Assembly: GCF_016862275.1 (NCBI RefSeq)
Contig: NZ_BOMQ01000049.1
Span: forward strand, 1-41,869
Reading direction: 5' to 3'
DNA: 41,869 nucleotides
Source: Actinoplanes nipponensis
GTDB taxonomy: Bacteria; Actinomycetota; Actinomycetes; Mycobacteriales; Micromonosporaceae
Shown here piece by piece: positions 15,766 to 24,056 of the stretch. The notes beneath the pieces were generated by a model, which was given only the letters and a program-made list of their open reading frames with translations, made no database searches and was not told the origin of the DNA. The position numbers were made by a program, and so were the translations under genes. How positions within the stretch are numbered: the stretch's first letter is position 1; every line of letters starts with the position of its first letter.

Positions 15766-16998
15766 GTGCCGATGGACGCGGTCTCGTCCCGCGGCAACGG
15801 GGACTCCCCGGAGCTCGCCGCCCTCATGGGGGACGACATCGACGAGCTGTACGACCACGCGCCCTGCGGCAACCTCGCCACCCGGCCGGACGGCACGATC
15901 ACCCAGATCAACAGCACACTGCTGGGCTGGCTCGGGCACACCCGCGCCGAGCTGGTCGGCCGGCGCCGCTTCCGCGAGCTGCTCACCGTCGGCGGCCAGG
16001 TGTACTACGAGACCCACCTGTCGCCGCTGCTGCGGATGAGCGGCGAGATCAACGGGATCGCCCTGGAGCTGCGGGCCGCGGACGGCACCCGGTTGCCGGT
16101 GCTGGTCACCGCCGCGACCAGGACCGGCCCCGACGGCGAGCCGGTGGCCGTGCGGATGACCGTGTTCGACGCGCGGGAGCGCCGCGCGTACGAGCAGGAG
16201 CTGCTGCGCGCCCGCCGCGACGCCGAGGGCGACCGGGAACGGCTCCGCGGCCTGGTGGCCGGCCTGCAGCGCAGCCTGCTGCCGGCCAGCCTGCCCACGC
16301 CGCCCGGCCTGCACACGGCCGGCCACTACCGGATGGCCTCCGCCGACGAGGTCGGCGGCGACTTCTACGACCTGTTCCCGCTCGGCGCCGGCCGCTGGGG
16401 CTTCTTCCTGGGCGACGTGTGCGGCAAGGGCGTCGAGGCCGCGGCCGTCACCGCCGCGGCCCGCTACACGCTGCGCGCCGCCGCCGTCTACGACCCGACG
16501 CCCGAGGCGGTCCTGCGCAACCTCAACTCGGTGCTGTACCAGGAGTACCGCGACCAGGCGCACCGGCACTGCACGGTGGTCTTCGGCGTCCTGACGCCGG
16601 ACGGCGACGGCTGGTCGGCCACGATCGCCGGCGGCGGGCATCCCCCGCCGCTGCTGGTACGCGCGGACGGCACGGCCGCCTACCAGCACACCACCGGCGG
16701 CACCCTGATCGGGATCCTCGCCGAGCCCCGGCTGGTCAGCCGCACGCTGCGGCTGGCCCCGGGCGACACGCTGGTGCTCTACAGCGACGGGCTGACCGAG
16801 GCGCGGACCGCCGAGGGGCGGTACGGCAGCGACGCGCTCGAGGCGTTCGCCCGCAAGCTGGCCCCGGCCCCCGCGCCGCAGCTCATGGCGGCGTTCGTGG
16901 AGCTGCTGGGCACCTTCGCCGTCCTCGACGACGACGTGGCCCTGATGACGGTGGGCGTCGCGCGCGACGGCGTCGGGACCGGGGATGCCGCGCCGTGA
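15766..16998 (+). CDS. PAS domain-containing SpoIIE-type protein serine phosphatase
   Basis: PP2C-family phosphatase of 410 aa. Residues about 25-135 are a PAS sensor (DHAPCGNLATRPDGTITQIN, then LGWLGHTRAELVGR), about 140-170 a helical connector, about 175-400 the SpoIIE catalytic domain. Metal-binding acids are present: VGGDFYDLF, FLGDVCGKG, YSDGLTEA and DDDVALMTVG. Such enzymes dephosphorylate anti-anti-sigma factors in partner-switching circuits, but no anti-sigma or STAS gene is adjacent. No HATPase domain is fused. GTG 15766 follows GGGAGG; ATG 15772 is equally possible. The sugar-isomerase gene follows closely and may be co-transcribed. Confidence 0.92.
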   Translation: MPMDAVSSRGNGDSPELAALMGDDIDELYDHAPCGNLATRPDGTITQINSTLLGWLGHTRAELVGRRRFRELLTVGGQVYYETHLSPLLRMSGEINGIALELRAADGTRLPVLVTAATRTGPDGEPVAVRMTVFDARERRAYEQELLRARRDAEGDRERLRGLVAGLQRSLLPASLPTPPGLHTAGHYRMASADEVGGDFYDLFPLGAGRWGFFLGDVCGKGVEAAAVTAAARYTLRAAAVYDPTPEAVLRNLNSVLYQEYRDQAHRHCTVVFGVLTPDGDGWSATIAGGGHPPPLLVRADGTAAYQHTTGGTLIGILAEPRLVSRTLRLAPGDTLVLYSDGLTEARTAEGRYGSDALEAFARKLAPAPAPQLMAAFVELLGTFAVLDDDVALMTVGVARDGVGTGDAAP

Positions 16999-17017
16999 CC
17001 CGGCCCGCCGCCCTACA

Positions 17018-18238
17018 GTGATCCAGGTGTCCTCCTGGCCGACGAACCCCGCCCATCACCGCTGGCTCGACCAGCACACCCGGGACCTGCTGGCGTTCGG
17101 GCGCCGGACCGCCGACCCGGAGGGCGGCGCCCGCTGGCTCGACGCCCGCGGCCGGCCCGACCCGCAGCAGCCGGTCTCCACGCTGCTGAGCGCCCGGATG
17201 ACCCACGTGTACGCGGTCGGCGCGCTGCTGGGCGTGCCCGGCGCCGGCCCGGTCGCCGAGCAGTCCCTGCGCGGGCTCACCGGCCGGCTGCGCGACCCCG
17301 AGCACGGCGGCTGGTTCCCCAGCGTCGCCGACCGTACGGTCAAGGCCGGCTACGACCACGCGTTCGTGCTGCTGGCCGGGGCGTCGGCGACCACCGCCGG
17401 GCTGGCCGGCGGCCGGGCGCTGCTCGCCGAGGCCGAGGCGGTGTTCGCGGCCCGCTTCTGGGACGACACGGCCGGGCGGTGCGCCGACACGTGGAACGCC
17501 GACTTCACCGTGCTGGACGGCTACCGCGGCATCAACGGCAACATGCACGCCGTCGAGGCGATGCTGACCGTGGCCGGGGTGACCGGGGACGACGCGTGGC
17601 TGGAGCGGGCGCTGCGGGTCTGCCGGTTCGTGGCCGACACCGCGCGGGCGTACGAGTGGCGCATCCCCGAGCACTACGACGAGCACTGGCGGCCGCTGCC
17701 CGACTTCCACCGCGACCAGCCGGACCACCCGTTCAAGCCGTACGGGTCGACGGTCGGTCACGGCCTGGAGTGGTCGCGGCTGTTCCTGCACGCCGAGGCC
17801 GCCCGGCCGGCCGAGTCCTGGCTCGCCGAGGCCGCCCGGGCGCTGTTCGACCGGGCGGTGTCCGACGGCTGGGCGGTCGACGGCCGGCCCGGCTTCGTCT
17901 ACACGACCGACTGGAGCGGCACGCCGGTGGTGCGCGACCGGATGCACTGGGTGGCCACCGAGGCGATCAGCGCCGCCGCGGCCCTGCACGCCCGCTTCGG
18001 CGAGGACCGGTACGCGACCTGGTACCGCACGTGGTGGGACTACGCGGGGACGTACCTGCTCGACCACGAGCACGGGTCGTGGTTCCACCAGCTGGACGCC
18101 TCGAACATCCCGACGGACACGGTCTGGCCGGGCAAACCCGACCTGTACCACTGTCTCCAGGCGACCCTGACGGCCCGGCTGCCGCTGACCCCGATGCTGG
18201 CGCCGGCCGTGGCCCGCCTCGTCGACCCGCGCCCGTAG
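17018..18238 (+). CDS. AGE family epimerase/isomerase (mannose isomerase/YihS-like)
   Basis: Soluble (alpha/alpha)6-barrel protein of 406 aa, the normal length for N-acylglucosamine 2-epimerase-family enzymes that interconvert aldoses and ketoses or epimerise sugars. Conserved barrel motifs: YDHAFVLLAGAS, GYRGINGNMHAVEAML, GSTVGHGLEWSRLFLH, RMHWVATEA, HGSWFHQLD. The His residues in NMHAVEA, GHGLEW and WFHQL match the catalytic set. Likely starts are GTG 17018 or 17027; an ATG at 16985 inside the phosphatase frame is less likely. Mannose isomerase, cellobiose epimerase and sulfoquinovose isomerase are all in this fold; the nearest in feel is mannose/YihS type. It lies 19 bp after the phosphatase. 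Confidence 0.87.
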   Translation: MIQVSSWPTNPAHHRWLDQHTRDLLAFGRRTADPEGGARWLDARGRPDPQQPVSTLLSARMTHVYAVGALLGVPGAGPVAEQSLRGLTGRLRDPEHGGWFPSVADRTVKAGYDHAFVLLAGASATTAGLAGGRALLAEAEAVFAARFWDDTAGRCADTWNADFTVLDGYRGINGNMHAVEAMLTVAGVTGDDAWLERALRVCRFVADTARAYEWRIPEHYDEHWRPLPDFHRDQPDHPFKPYGSTVGHGLEWSRLFLHAEAARPAESWLAEAARALFDRAVSDGWAVDGRPGFVYTTDWSGTPVVRDRMHWVATEAISAAAALHARFGEDRYATWYRTWWDYAGTYLLDHEHGSWFHQLDASNIPTDTVWPGKPDLYHCLQATLTARLPLTPMLAPAVARLVDPRP

Positions 18239-18381
18239 CGTCCTCCCCCCTGACGTCGCGGCGGCCACTCGAGGGCAGCTCCGCGCTTCGCCGCCGGGCC
18301 GGGCCGGCCCGCCGAGGAACCGCTCGCCCGGCTGACCGCACCCGGCGAAGCAGCCGATCACGGTGCGATAGGTTCGCCGGT

Positions 18382-18822
18382 ATGGCGGACGACACCCGGC
18401 GTACGGTGACCGTGCAACGCACGAGCCTGGGCCACTACGAGGTACACAACGCCCGCGGCGGCACGATGACCATCGGCGTCGGCGACGGCGAGGAATTCAC
18501 CCCGGTGGAGCTACTGCTCGCCGCGCTCGGTGGGTGCACCGGCGCCGACGTCGACTTCATCACCAGCAAGCGCGCCGAGCCGGACAGCTTCGTCATCCAC
18601 GTCACCGGCGACAAGGTCCGGGACGAGGCCGGCGGCAACCGGCTGGTCAACCTGGCCGTCGAGCTGCGCGTCACTTTTCCGGAGGGCGCCGCCGGCGACG
18701 CGGCCCGGGAGGCGCTACCGCGCGCGACGCGGATGTCGCACGACCGGCTGTGCACGGTTTCGCGCACGGTTGAGCTCGGCACTCCGGTCGACACCCACAC
18801 CGCGCCGGCGCCGGCCGAATAG
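18382..18822 (+). CDS. OsmC family peroxiredoxin-like protein
   Basis: Cytosolic thiol peroxidase of the OsmC/Ohr superfamily, 146 aa. The first redox cysteine lies in ALGGCTGADVDF (C52) and the second in HDRLCTVSRTV (C124), as in OsmC-type organic hydroperoxide reductases. The N-terminal beta-hairpin (HYEVHNARGG) and EFTPVELLLAAL helix are typical. It probably reduces organic peroxides with a dithiol donor. The ATG at 18382 stands after an AT-poor 143-bp gap, so it has its own promoter. It is convergent with the lipoprotein gene that follows. Confidence 0.9.
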   Translation: MADDTRRTVTVQRTSLGHYEVHNARGGTMTIGVGDGEEFTPVELLLAALGGCTGADVDFITSKRAEPDSFVIHVTGDKVRDEAGGNRLVNLAVELRVTFPEGAAGDAAREALPRATRMSHDRLCTVSRTVELGTPVDTHTAPAPAE

Positions 18823-18914
18823 CAGGTTGCCGCCGCCTGCGGCGCACGGGAACCGGTGCGGCAGGGTGGGGTCGTCCTTCCCTGGAAGCCGTACGCCGTC
18901 TGGGCCGGCGCCAC

Positions 18915-19235
18915 CTACGACGGAGACCGCGCCCCGCCACTACTCGGCACCGGCGGACCACTGAGCTCGCGGCCGTTCTCGTCCAGCATGTGCTCCTCCC
19001 AGTACCGGTCCCAGTCGTCGTTGACGACCTTCGGAACCTTGCCCTCCGGGAACCGCACATAGCCGTCCGGCGGCTCCTCGCCGTCCGGCACGCAGGTAGC
19101 GCCGGTCAGGCTCCGCACGGCCTTGACCGGGTATTCGCCTGAGGAGCAAATCTTCTCCTCGTATCCGCAGCCGCCGGCCAACAAGATCCCCGCCACACCC
19201 GCCGCCGTCAAGACGGCCACCGTTCGTCTCCGCAT
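18915..19235 (-). CDS. SCO0607-like lipoprotein
   Basis: Small exported lipoprotein of 106 aa. The signal peptide RRRTVAVLTAAGVAGILLAGG runs into a lipobox with Cys near residue 23. The mature part is acidic with the block CSSGEYPVKAVRSLTGATC and a tail rich in Glu/Asp (RYWEEHMLDENGREL), matching the SCO0607 family lipoproteins of streptomycetes and relatives, whose role is unknown. The ATG at 19235 has a GGGGGGAAG ribosome binding site. A frame open to 19295 adds residues before the signal and is rejected. Confidence 0.82.
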   Translation of the reverse strand: MRRRTVAVLTAAGVAGILLAGGCGYEEKICSSGEYPVKAVRSLTGATCVPDGEEPPDGYVRFPEGKVPKVVNDDWDRYWEEHMLDENGRELSGPPVPSSGGARSPS

Positions 19236-19634
19236 CAACTGACTTCCCCCCTCATCGGTTCGGCCCAGTCTTGCCGCCCAGGCCACCGCCGCCATCGGTA
19301 CGCGTACTCAGTGGGCCGTGCCGGGCGGACAGCCGCGAGTTTGTTGATCGTCAGCCGCTGTGCTCGCGGTGAATACGGATGGGTCAGCGAGAGGGTGAGT
19401 CTGCGCGGCTCTGGAACAGGCGATCAGCTTGTCGTTTGACCTTCGACCCCGCCCGGCGCCACAGCGGAGTAGCCGCTACGTGGTCAACGGCGACTACAGC
19501 GACAGATCAGTGCGTCGATGCATTCACGTCAGACGGCGATGTCAAACCTAAGCGGGGAAGCAATCACGACTATCGGGCGCACCGGGCGCGCACGCATGGC
19601 CTCGACCTGGCCTCCATCTTCTACCTTGGATGAC
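19236..19634. other. 400-bp intergenic stretch of lower GC, no supported gene
   Basis: Upstream of the lipoprotein on one side and the hypothetical gene at 19635 on the other. Base composition drops here compared with the preceding 19 kb. Short frames exist on both strands (for example 19379-19633) but none has a recognisable domain or ribosome binding site. It must contain the promoter of the divergent lipoprotein gene. I see no hairpin or repeat. Confidence 0.4.
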
Positions 19635-20048
19635 ATGCTGGCTGCGGAAAGCCCAACGATCACGCAGATTACCAAACGGCGCAAGCTCGTCTGGTTATTC
19701 CCCGATAGCGCCGTCAAGCGGGTCGTCCAGAACCACAGCGCAGCCCCACTCATGGTAGTACTTGTCCGTGTTTATCGGAAAGGCGCATCGGACCGAGGTG
19801 GATACCGGAAGGCCAAATACGTCCTGGAACCCCACACCACACAGGAAGGCTGGTGGGATTTGCCTGAGGTCGTGACTTGGCCAGCTGACCAAACGGAGCC
19901 GCCACTAGGTGAGCTCTCCATAGACACGCAATTCGTAGATGCCCATGGCCTTCAGGGGAGACGTGTGCGACTTCATACTCCTCAGCGGATTATCGGAGCG
20001 GCTGAGGCTGGTTACCATCCGCGGGATGTGGAGAGCATTTCCGACTAG
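19635..20048 (+). CDS. Hypothetical protein of 137 aa
   Basis: I do not recognise this protein. The product is soluble with no signal peptide; the N-terminal part reads ITKRRKLVWLFPDSAVKRVV and ASDRGGYRKAKYVLEPHT, with a basic N-terminal half and an acidic middle (EPPLGELSIDTQFVDAHG). The spacing of strands and turns looks like a small beta-rich fold. The ATG at 19635 is weakly supported (TTGGA upstream); the frame is open back to 19518. GC content and codon use are less biased than those of neighbours, which suggests either recent acquisition or a non-gene. Confidence is limited. Confidence 0.45.
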   Translation: MLAAESPTITQITKRRKLVWLFPDSAVKRVVQNHSAAPLMVVLVRVYRKGASDRGGYRKAKYVLEPHTTQEGWWDLPEVVTWPADQTEPPLGELSIDTQFVDAHGLQGRRVRLHTPQRIIGAAEAGYHPRDVESISD

Positions 20049-20278
20049 AGCGCAAGAGCGAGGACCCGCCACAGCGGAACCGAAGCCCTTTGCTCGGCAC
20101 GAGCGCGCTTGGAATGCGGCCCGCTCCGCGGACGGACCGCGAAACCTGATGCTACGCGTTCACTTCTGCACATCGCGCAGGCTGCCGCCGGAGCACCAGT
20201 CCGCTCGGCGCGGCATAAGAGGACGCCTCGTTCAGTCGCAGATCGCCGCCACGCGTCGATACCGCTGTAGGCTGGGGT

Positions 20279-20638
20279 GTGCTTGAAGCAGGCAGCCGGC
20301 AGCGAAGTCAGCCGGCACCGCCCCATGTCGTTTTCGAGACGTTGTCCGACCCCCTCCGCGATCCGACTCGGTCATGGCTGCGGCTCCTGGACGATGAGCT
20401 GCCGCCGCGGCTGATCGACTTCGAGGAGCCGAACGTCCTCGTCTGGTCTTCTCTCTGGAGCAAACGGCCCGACGCCCGCGTCCGATTCGACTTGGCACCT
20501 GACGGCGCAGCGGGCACCCTTCTGCGGTGGACCCTCCTCGTCGAGGAGCCACTGCCGGATCCGTCGCTACTCGGACACCTGCGCAAGCGGCTTAACGAGC
20601 TGATCAACGCGAACCTGCGGTACACATTCGGACAGTAG
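20279..20638 (+). CDS. SRPBCC (START/Bet v 1-like) superfamily protein, small
   Basis: Soluble protein of 119 aa resembling actinobacterial SRPBCC family members: VVFETLSDPLRDPTRSWLRL at the N-terminus, VLVWSSLWSKRPDARVRFDL and GTLLRWTLLVEEP as central strands, RKRLNELINANLRYTFGQ as the long C-terminal helix. The helix-grip fold binds hydrophobic ligands; these short proteins have no known ligand. The GTG at 20279 begins the frame and lacks an obvious ribosome binding site, so the true N-terminus may lie elsewhere. It is convergent with the kinase gene, whose stop is 31 bp away. Confidence 0.72.
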   Translation: MLEAGSRQRSQPAPPHVVFETLSDPLRDPTRSWLRLLDDELPPRLIDFEEPNVLVWSSLWSKRPDARVRFDLAPDGAAGTLLRWTLLVEEPLPDPSLLGHLRKRLNELINANLRYTFGQ

Positions 20639-20669
20639 CCAGTCCACCGCCACCATGAGCGCAGGCCAC

Positions 20670-22157
20670 TCAGCGCTGTTGATACGCACCGATGTACTCG
20701 GCCACTCGGTTCACATAATTGCGGACCGCGGCCGGCACCCCGTTCGCGGCGATCACCCGCTTGCTGCCGTTCCGGAAGGCGGCCGCGAGCAGCAGCGCCG
20801 GGTCGCCGGGGATCTTCGCGAACTCGGGACGCGAGTTGATCCCGCACAGGTAGTGGCCGAGTGCGTAGATCGAGTCGGCCGCGGACATCGGGGAGGCTCC
20901 GCCGCCGTCCTGGTCCTCGGCCCACTGCTGGAAGACCCACGGCGTCCAGCGGGCGATGCCGTATTCGTCGGTCTGCGGGGAGCGCAGGTTCGGGTCGAAG
21001 TTGCTCTCCACCTTGAGCATCGCGGCCACCAGCGCCGGCGTCACCGGCGCCGAGCACTGGTGGCCCGCCGCGACGATGGCAGCTCGGTATGCGGGCGGCA
21101 CCGGCGCGGACGGGCGTAGCTCCCCGCCGAGCCGGCGCGGGGCCGGCCGTTCGGGCGGGACACCGGCGGCCGCGCTCGTGGTGACCAGGGTGCCGGCCAA
21201 CACGACCGCCACGGCCGCGACCCGGCGCCACAGCGTGGCCCGGCTCGCGCCGGATCGCCGGGACCGCAGCTCGTCGATGCGGCTCACCAGGCAGGCCGCG
21301 TCGTGACGGCTGCGGCGGGCGTGGTCGGGGGCGAGGCAGTCGGCGATCAGCATGCGCCACCCGTACGGGATCGTGGTGGCCAGGCGCAGGTCGGCGTGAC
21401 CCTCGGCGTACTGCTGCGCGGCCCCGGCCCGGTCCCGGGCCGTGCCGCCATGGAACGGGAACAGGCCGCCGGTGAGCAGTTGGTGGGCGAGCACGCCGAA
21501 CGCCCAGACGTCGCGGGTGGTGCGCATCGCCATGCCGCGCTCGCTGACCCGCTCGGTCCACCACTCCGGCGGCACGTAGTCGGAGGTGCCGGCCACCGGC
21601 AGGTAGGCGTGGGTGCCTTCGAGTTCGGCGCTCAGGCCGAAGTCGGCGAGCCGCACCGATCCGTCCGCCATGAGCAGCACGTTGGCCGGCTTCAGATCGC
21701 CGTGCACCCAACGGGCCTCGTGCAGGTCGCGCAGCGCCCCGGCGATCTCGGCGAGCAGCCGGCCCGCGTCGCCGATCGGCCGGCCCGGCGCCGCGTCGAG
21801 CAGCACCGACCGCAGGCTGCGCTCGGCCCGCTCCATCACCAGGACCACGCAGCCGTCCAGCCCGGGCCGTCCGGGGTCGTCCACGGTGCGGATCTCCAGC
21901 GTACGGATGAAAGCATGGCCCTCGTGCGAGCGCGCGAACGCCGCCTCGCGTGCCGCCATCGCGCGCTGCTGACGGAGAGTCCCCGCGCCCGCCGGCACGA
22001 ACTTGAGCGCCACCCGATCGGGCCCGTCCCCGGACATCTTGACGCCCTCGTGGACGCTGCTCCACGTGCCGGTGGCGATCGGCTCGCCGACCCGCCAGCG
22101 GCCCACCCGGTAGCCCTGTGGCACCTTGAGCGACCAGGCCTGCTGCTCGGTAACCAT
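20670..22157 (-). CDS. Transmembrane Ser/Thr protein kinase fused to an extracellular lytic transglycosylase (SLT) domain
   Basis: Protein of 495 aa with two enzyme domains on opposite sides of the membrane. Residues about 16-300 form a Hanks-type kinase: glycine loop IATGTWSSV, Lys in VALKFV (K52), catalytic HGDLKPANVLL (H152-N159, with Gly in place of the usual Arg of HRD), ADFGLS (D172), and PPEWW for the APE motif. About 313-331 is one transmembrane helix (VAAVAVVLAGTLVTTSAAA). About 355-495 resembles soluble lytic transglycosylases: PALVAAMLKVESNFDPN with the expected catalytic Glu (E384), YGIARWTPWVFQQWA, SAADSIYALGHYLCGINS and YVNRVAEYIGAYQQR. Kinase should lie inside and the muramidase-like domain outside. 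Downstream of an FHA gene (46-bp gap). The domain fusion is, to my knowledge, unusual. Confidence 0.87.
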   Translation of the reverse strand: MVTEQQAWSLKVPQGYRVGRWRVGEPIATGTWSSVHEGVKMSGDGPDRVALKFVPAGAGTLRQQRAMAAREAAFARSHEGHAFIRTLEIRTVDDPGRPGLDGCVVLVMERAERSLRSVLLDAAPGRPIGDAGRLLAEIAGALRDLHEARWVHGDLKPANVLLMADGSVRLADFGLSAELEGTHAYLPVAGTSDYVPPEWWTERVSERGMAMRTTRDVWAFGVLAHQLLTGGLFPFHGGTARDRAGAAQQYAEGHADLRLATTIPYGWRMLIADCLAPDHARRSRHDAACLVSRIDELRSRRSGASRATLWRRVAAVAVVLAGTLVTTSAAAGVPPERPAPRRLGGELRPSAPVPPAYRAAIVAAGHQCSAPVTPALVAAMLKVESNFDPNLRSPQTDEYGIARWTPWVFQQWAEDQDGGGASPMSAADSIYALGHYLCGINSRPEFAKIPGDPALLLAAAFRNGSKRVIAANGVPAAVRNYVNRVAEYIGAYQQR

Positions 22158-22203
22158 CGTTGCACCCCCGCCCGGTCATCGTAGGCCGGGCGAAAAGAGC
22201 CGA

Positions 22204-22959
22204 TCAATGTGGATCAATGTCAGAAAGCGGATACCGGCGGGACGGCAGGAGCAGCAGATGTTCCTCGCGGACGAGGTCGAAGCGCAGCGCGCAGGACACC
22301 ACGGCCTCACGCTTCCATTCCAGCCGGGCCGCCTCGGTGGTCGCCGTGCGCTGCCGGATCCGCAGCTTCCGGCCGGCAAGATAGTCGACGTGGAAGTTGA
22401 CCGCCGTACGGGTCAGGTCGTGAAAGGCGGGCAGCTCGCGCAGCCGGGCCACGATCTCGGGGATCAGCGGGATCGCCACCGACGAGCTGTCCCGCAGCCG
22501 GGGCTCGCACAGGGCCACCAGCACGGTGAAGTACTTGGCCGTCTCGTCGAGGGAAAAGGCCGCGACCGTACGGTCCTGGTCGGCGCCCGCCGAGCCGCCG
22601 GGTTCGGCGTACGCATGCTCGGGCGCGTAGACGAGGAAACCCAGCGATCCGCCGTCGACGGGGATGATCACCCGGGAGAACTCGAACGGCACCGGGGCGT
22701 CGAGCCGCCGCGGAGCGACCTTGAGGTACTCGCCGCCGCCCTCGGGGTTGTCCACGACGTACCCGGTGGTGGCGCTGAAGTTGCTGATCAGCCAGTGGTC
22801 GGCCACCGCGGTGATCTGCCCGGCGAGCCGCGACACCCCGGCGTGCGGCAGCTCGATGTCGACCGCGACCTCGGGATGCCCGCGGCCGAACGTGACCGGA
22901 CGCCCCGGCTCGACCGGCAGTGTCGTCGACGAGCCGGGTAACTGCACGAGCACGCCCAT
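22204..22959 (-). CDS. FHA domain-containing protein, probable partner of the kinase
   Basis: Cytosolic protein of 251 aa. The N-terminal 90 residues form a forkhead-associated domain: FGRGHPEV (G25, R26), AGVSRLAGQI (S43, R44) and WLISNFSATTG (N60) supply the phosphothreonine-binding loop residues. Residues about 95-150 contain an acidic-aromatic region and about 150-251 an alpha-helical part with EIVARLRELPAFHDLTRTAV and a basic block (GRKLRIRQRT) that I do not recognise. FHA proteins bind phosphothreonine made by Hanks kinases. Its stop is 46 bp before the kinase start and its start is 18 bp after the secreted-protein stop, so the three genes form an operon. Confidence 0.85.
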   Translation of the reverse strand: MGVLVQLPGSSTTLPVEPGRPVTFGRGHPEVAVDIELPHAGVSRLAGQITAVADHWLISNFSATTGYVVDNPEGGGEYLKVAPRRLDAPVPFEFSRVIIPVDGGSLGFLVYAPEHAYAEPGGSAGADQDRTVAAFSLDETAKYFTVLVALCEPRLRDSSSVAIPLIPEIVARLRELPAFHDLTRTAVNFHVDYLAGRKLRIRQRTATTEAARLEWKREAVVSCALRFDLVREEHLLLLPSRRYPLSDIDPH

Positions 22960-22977
22960 GAAGCCGACGGTAGGTCC

Positions 22978-23442
22978 TCACCACCAGGTCGTACAGAAGC
23001 TCTCATTGGCCCCGGAGCCGCGGCCGCAGGCGCGGAATCTCCAGTTCGCGTCCCTCGAGGTGCGCTGGGCCGCGCTGGTCTTGGGTGCGAAGAGGTAGCT
23101 GACCGTGAACGGCCCGCACTGGATCCAGGTTCTGCCCGCGTCCCTGGTCCAGTCCATCCAGACCTTGTCGCCCTGCACGGTCCTGCCCCGCAGCCGGGCG
23201 AAGCCCCGTTGCACGCCGCCGATCGTCCCGTACTCGAGGTTGATGATGAACTCCGGGTACGGCTCGATGTGCCGCGCCACCGCGCCGCTGGCATTGTCCG
23301 AGACGGTGACGAACCCGTTGGCGCCGTTGCTGCAATCGGCCGCGGTCGCCGAGGCCGGGCCGCCGCCGGCCACCACGGCGCCGGCCGTGGCGAGCAACAG
23401 CGCGGCGGCGGAGACGGCCCGCTTTCCCTGTGTACGCATCAT
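22978..23442 (-). CDS. Secreted four-cysteine protein, ACGR/CTxWW family (member A)
   Basis: Exported protein of 154 aa, unknown function. A signal peptide (RAVSAAALLLATAGAVVAGG) ends near ASATAADC. The mature part has four Cys: near its N-terminus (ADCSNG), in IQCGPFTV, in FRACGRGSG and in FCTTWW at the very end. The C-terminus FRACGR...CT.WW and the CGxxTV block also occur in the divergent gene at 23579, so the two are paralogues. ATG ATG at 23442/23439 follow GAAGGGA. It is the first gene of the operon with FHA and kinase, suggesting an envelope role. Confidence 0.72.
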   Translation of the reverse strand: MMRTQGKRAVSAAALLLATAGAVVAGGGPASATAADCSNGANGFVTVSDNASGAVARHIEPYPEFIINLEYGTIGGVQRGFARLRGRTVQGDKVWMDWTRDAGRTWIQCGPFTVSYLFAPKTSAAQRTSRDANWRFRACGRGSGANESFCTTWW

Positions 23443-23578
23443 GCGTCCCTTCGTCGGATGGCTGCCGACTCTAGGACCGCAGGCGGCCCGCCGAACCCTG
23501 TGAGCTGACAGCTGCCGGGCTCGCACCGACAGGCCTAGCGTCGGTCGGCGTCGCTATCCCGTACGAAAGGGCCCTACC

Positions 23579-24034
23579 ATGATCCGCCAGCTCCTCGCCG
23601 CCACCACCCTGCTGGCCGGCGCCGGCGTACTCGCCCTCCCCTCACCCGCCGCCGCGGCCGCGTCGTGTCCGGCGCCGTCGATCAATCCGCACTCGAACGT
23701 GGCCGGCCAAGGCGTCGACAACTACCGCATGGTCGCCCGCGGAACGCTCGGCAGCCGCACGCTGAAGCTGATGGCCGGCGTCCGCCCGTTCGACAGCAAG
23801 CAGTACGGCTGGGCGGAGATCTCCGGGCCGACGGCCGGCTCGGACTCCGTGGCCCTGCAGATCTCCAACACCGGCGGCACCGCACCGTTCACCACCTGCG
23901 GGTACTACACCGTGGACGTCGCCGGCACGATCGGCTTCTCCCGGGCCAAGCCCACGAGTCCGCTGGCCAGGGTGGTGTTCCGCGCGTGTGGCCGCCTCTC
24001 GAGCGGGGCCTCCAGTTGCACCCCGTGGTGGTGA
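23579..24034 (+). CDS. Secreted four-cysteine protein, ACGR/CTxWW family (member B)
   Basis: Exported protein of 151 aa. A signal peptide (RQLLAATTLLAGAGVLALPS) is followed by SCPAPSINP. It repeats the layout of member A: Cys in SCPAPS, TTCGYYTV, VFRACGR and SSCTPWW at the C-terminus, with the same order and similar spacing but low identity elsewhere. The family is unknown to me. AAAGGG precedes ATG 23579. The 136-bp space to member A holds both promoters. Another secreted-protein gene follows after 22 bp, with AAAGGA before its ATG, so the two are co-transcribed. Confidence 0.73.
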   Translation: MIRQLLAATTLLAGAGVLALPSPAAAAASCPAPSINPHSNVAGQGVDNYRMVARGTLGSRTLKLMAGVRPFDSKQYGWAEISGPTAGSDSVALQISNTGGTAPFTTCGYYTVDVAGTIGFSRAKPTSPLARVVFRACGRLSSGASSCTPWW

Positions 24035-24056
24035 CCCTCCGATGAAAGGACCATCG

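Noticed and set aside
20049..20278. Short frames between the hypothetical and SRPBCC genes
   Set aside because: No recognisable product, ribosome binding site or codon pattern; 230 bp with nothing I can support.
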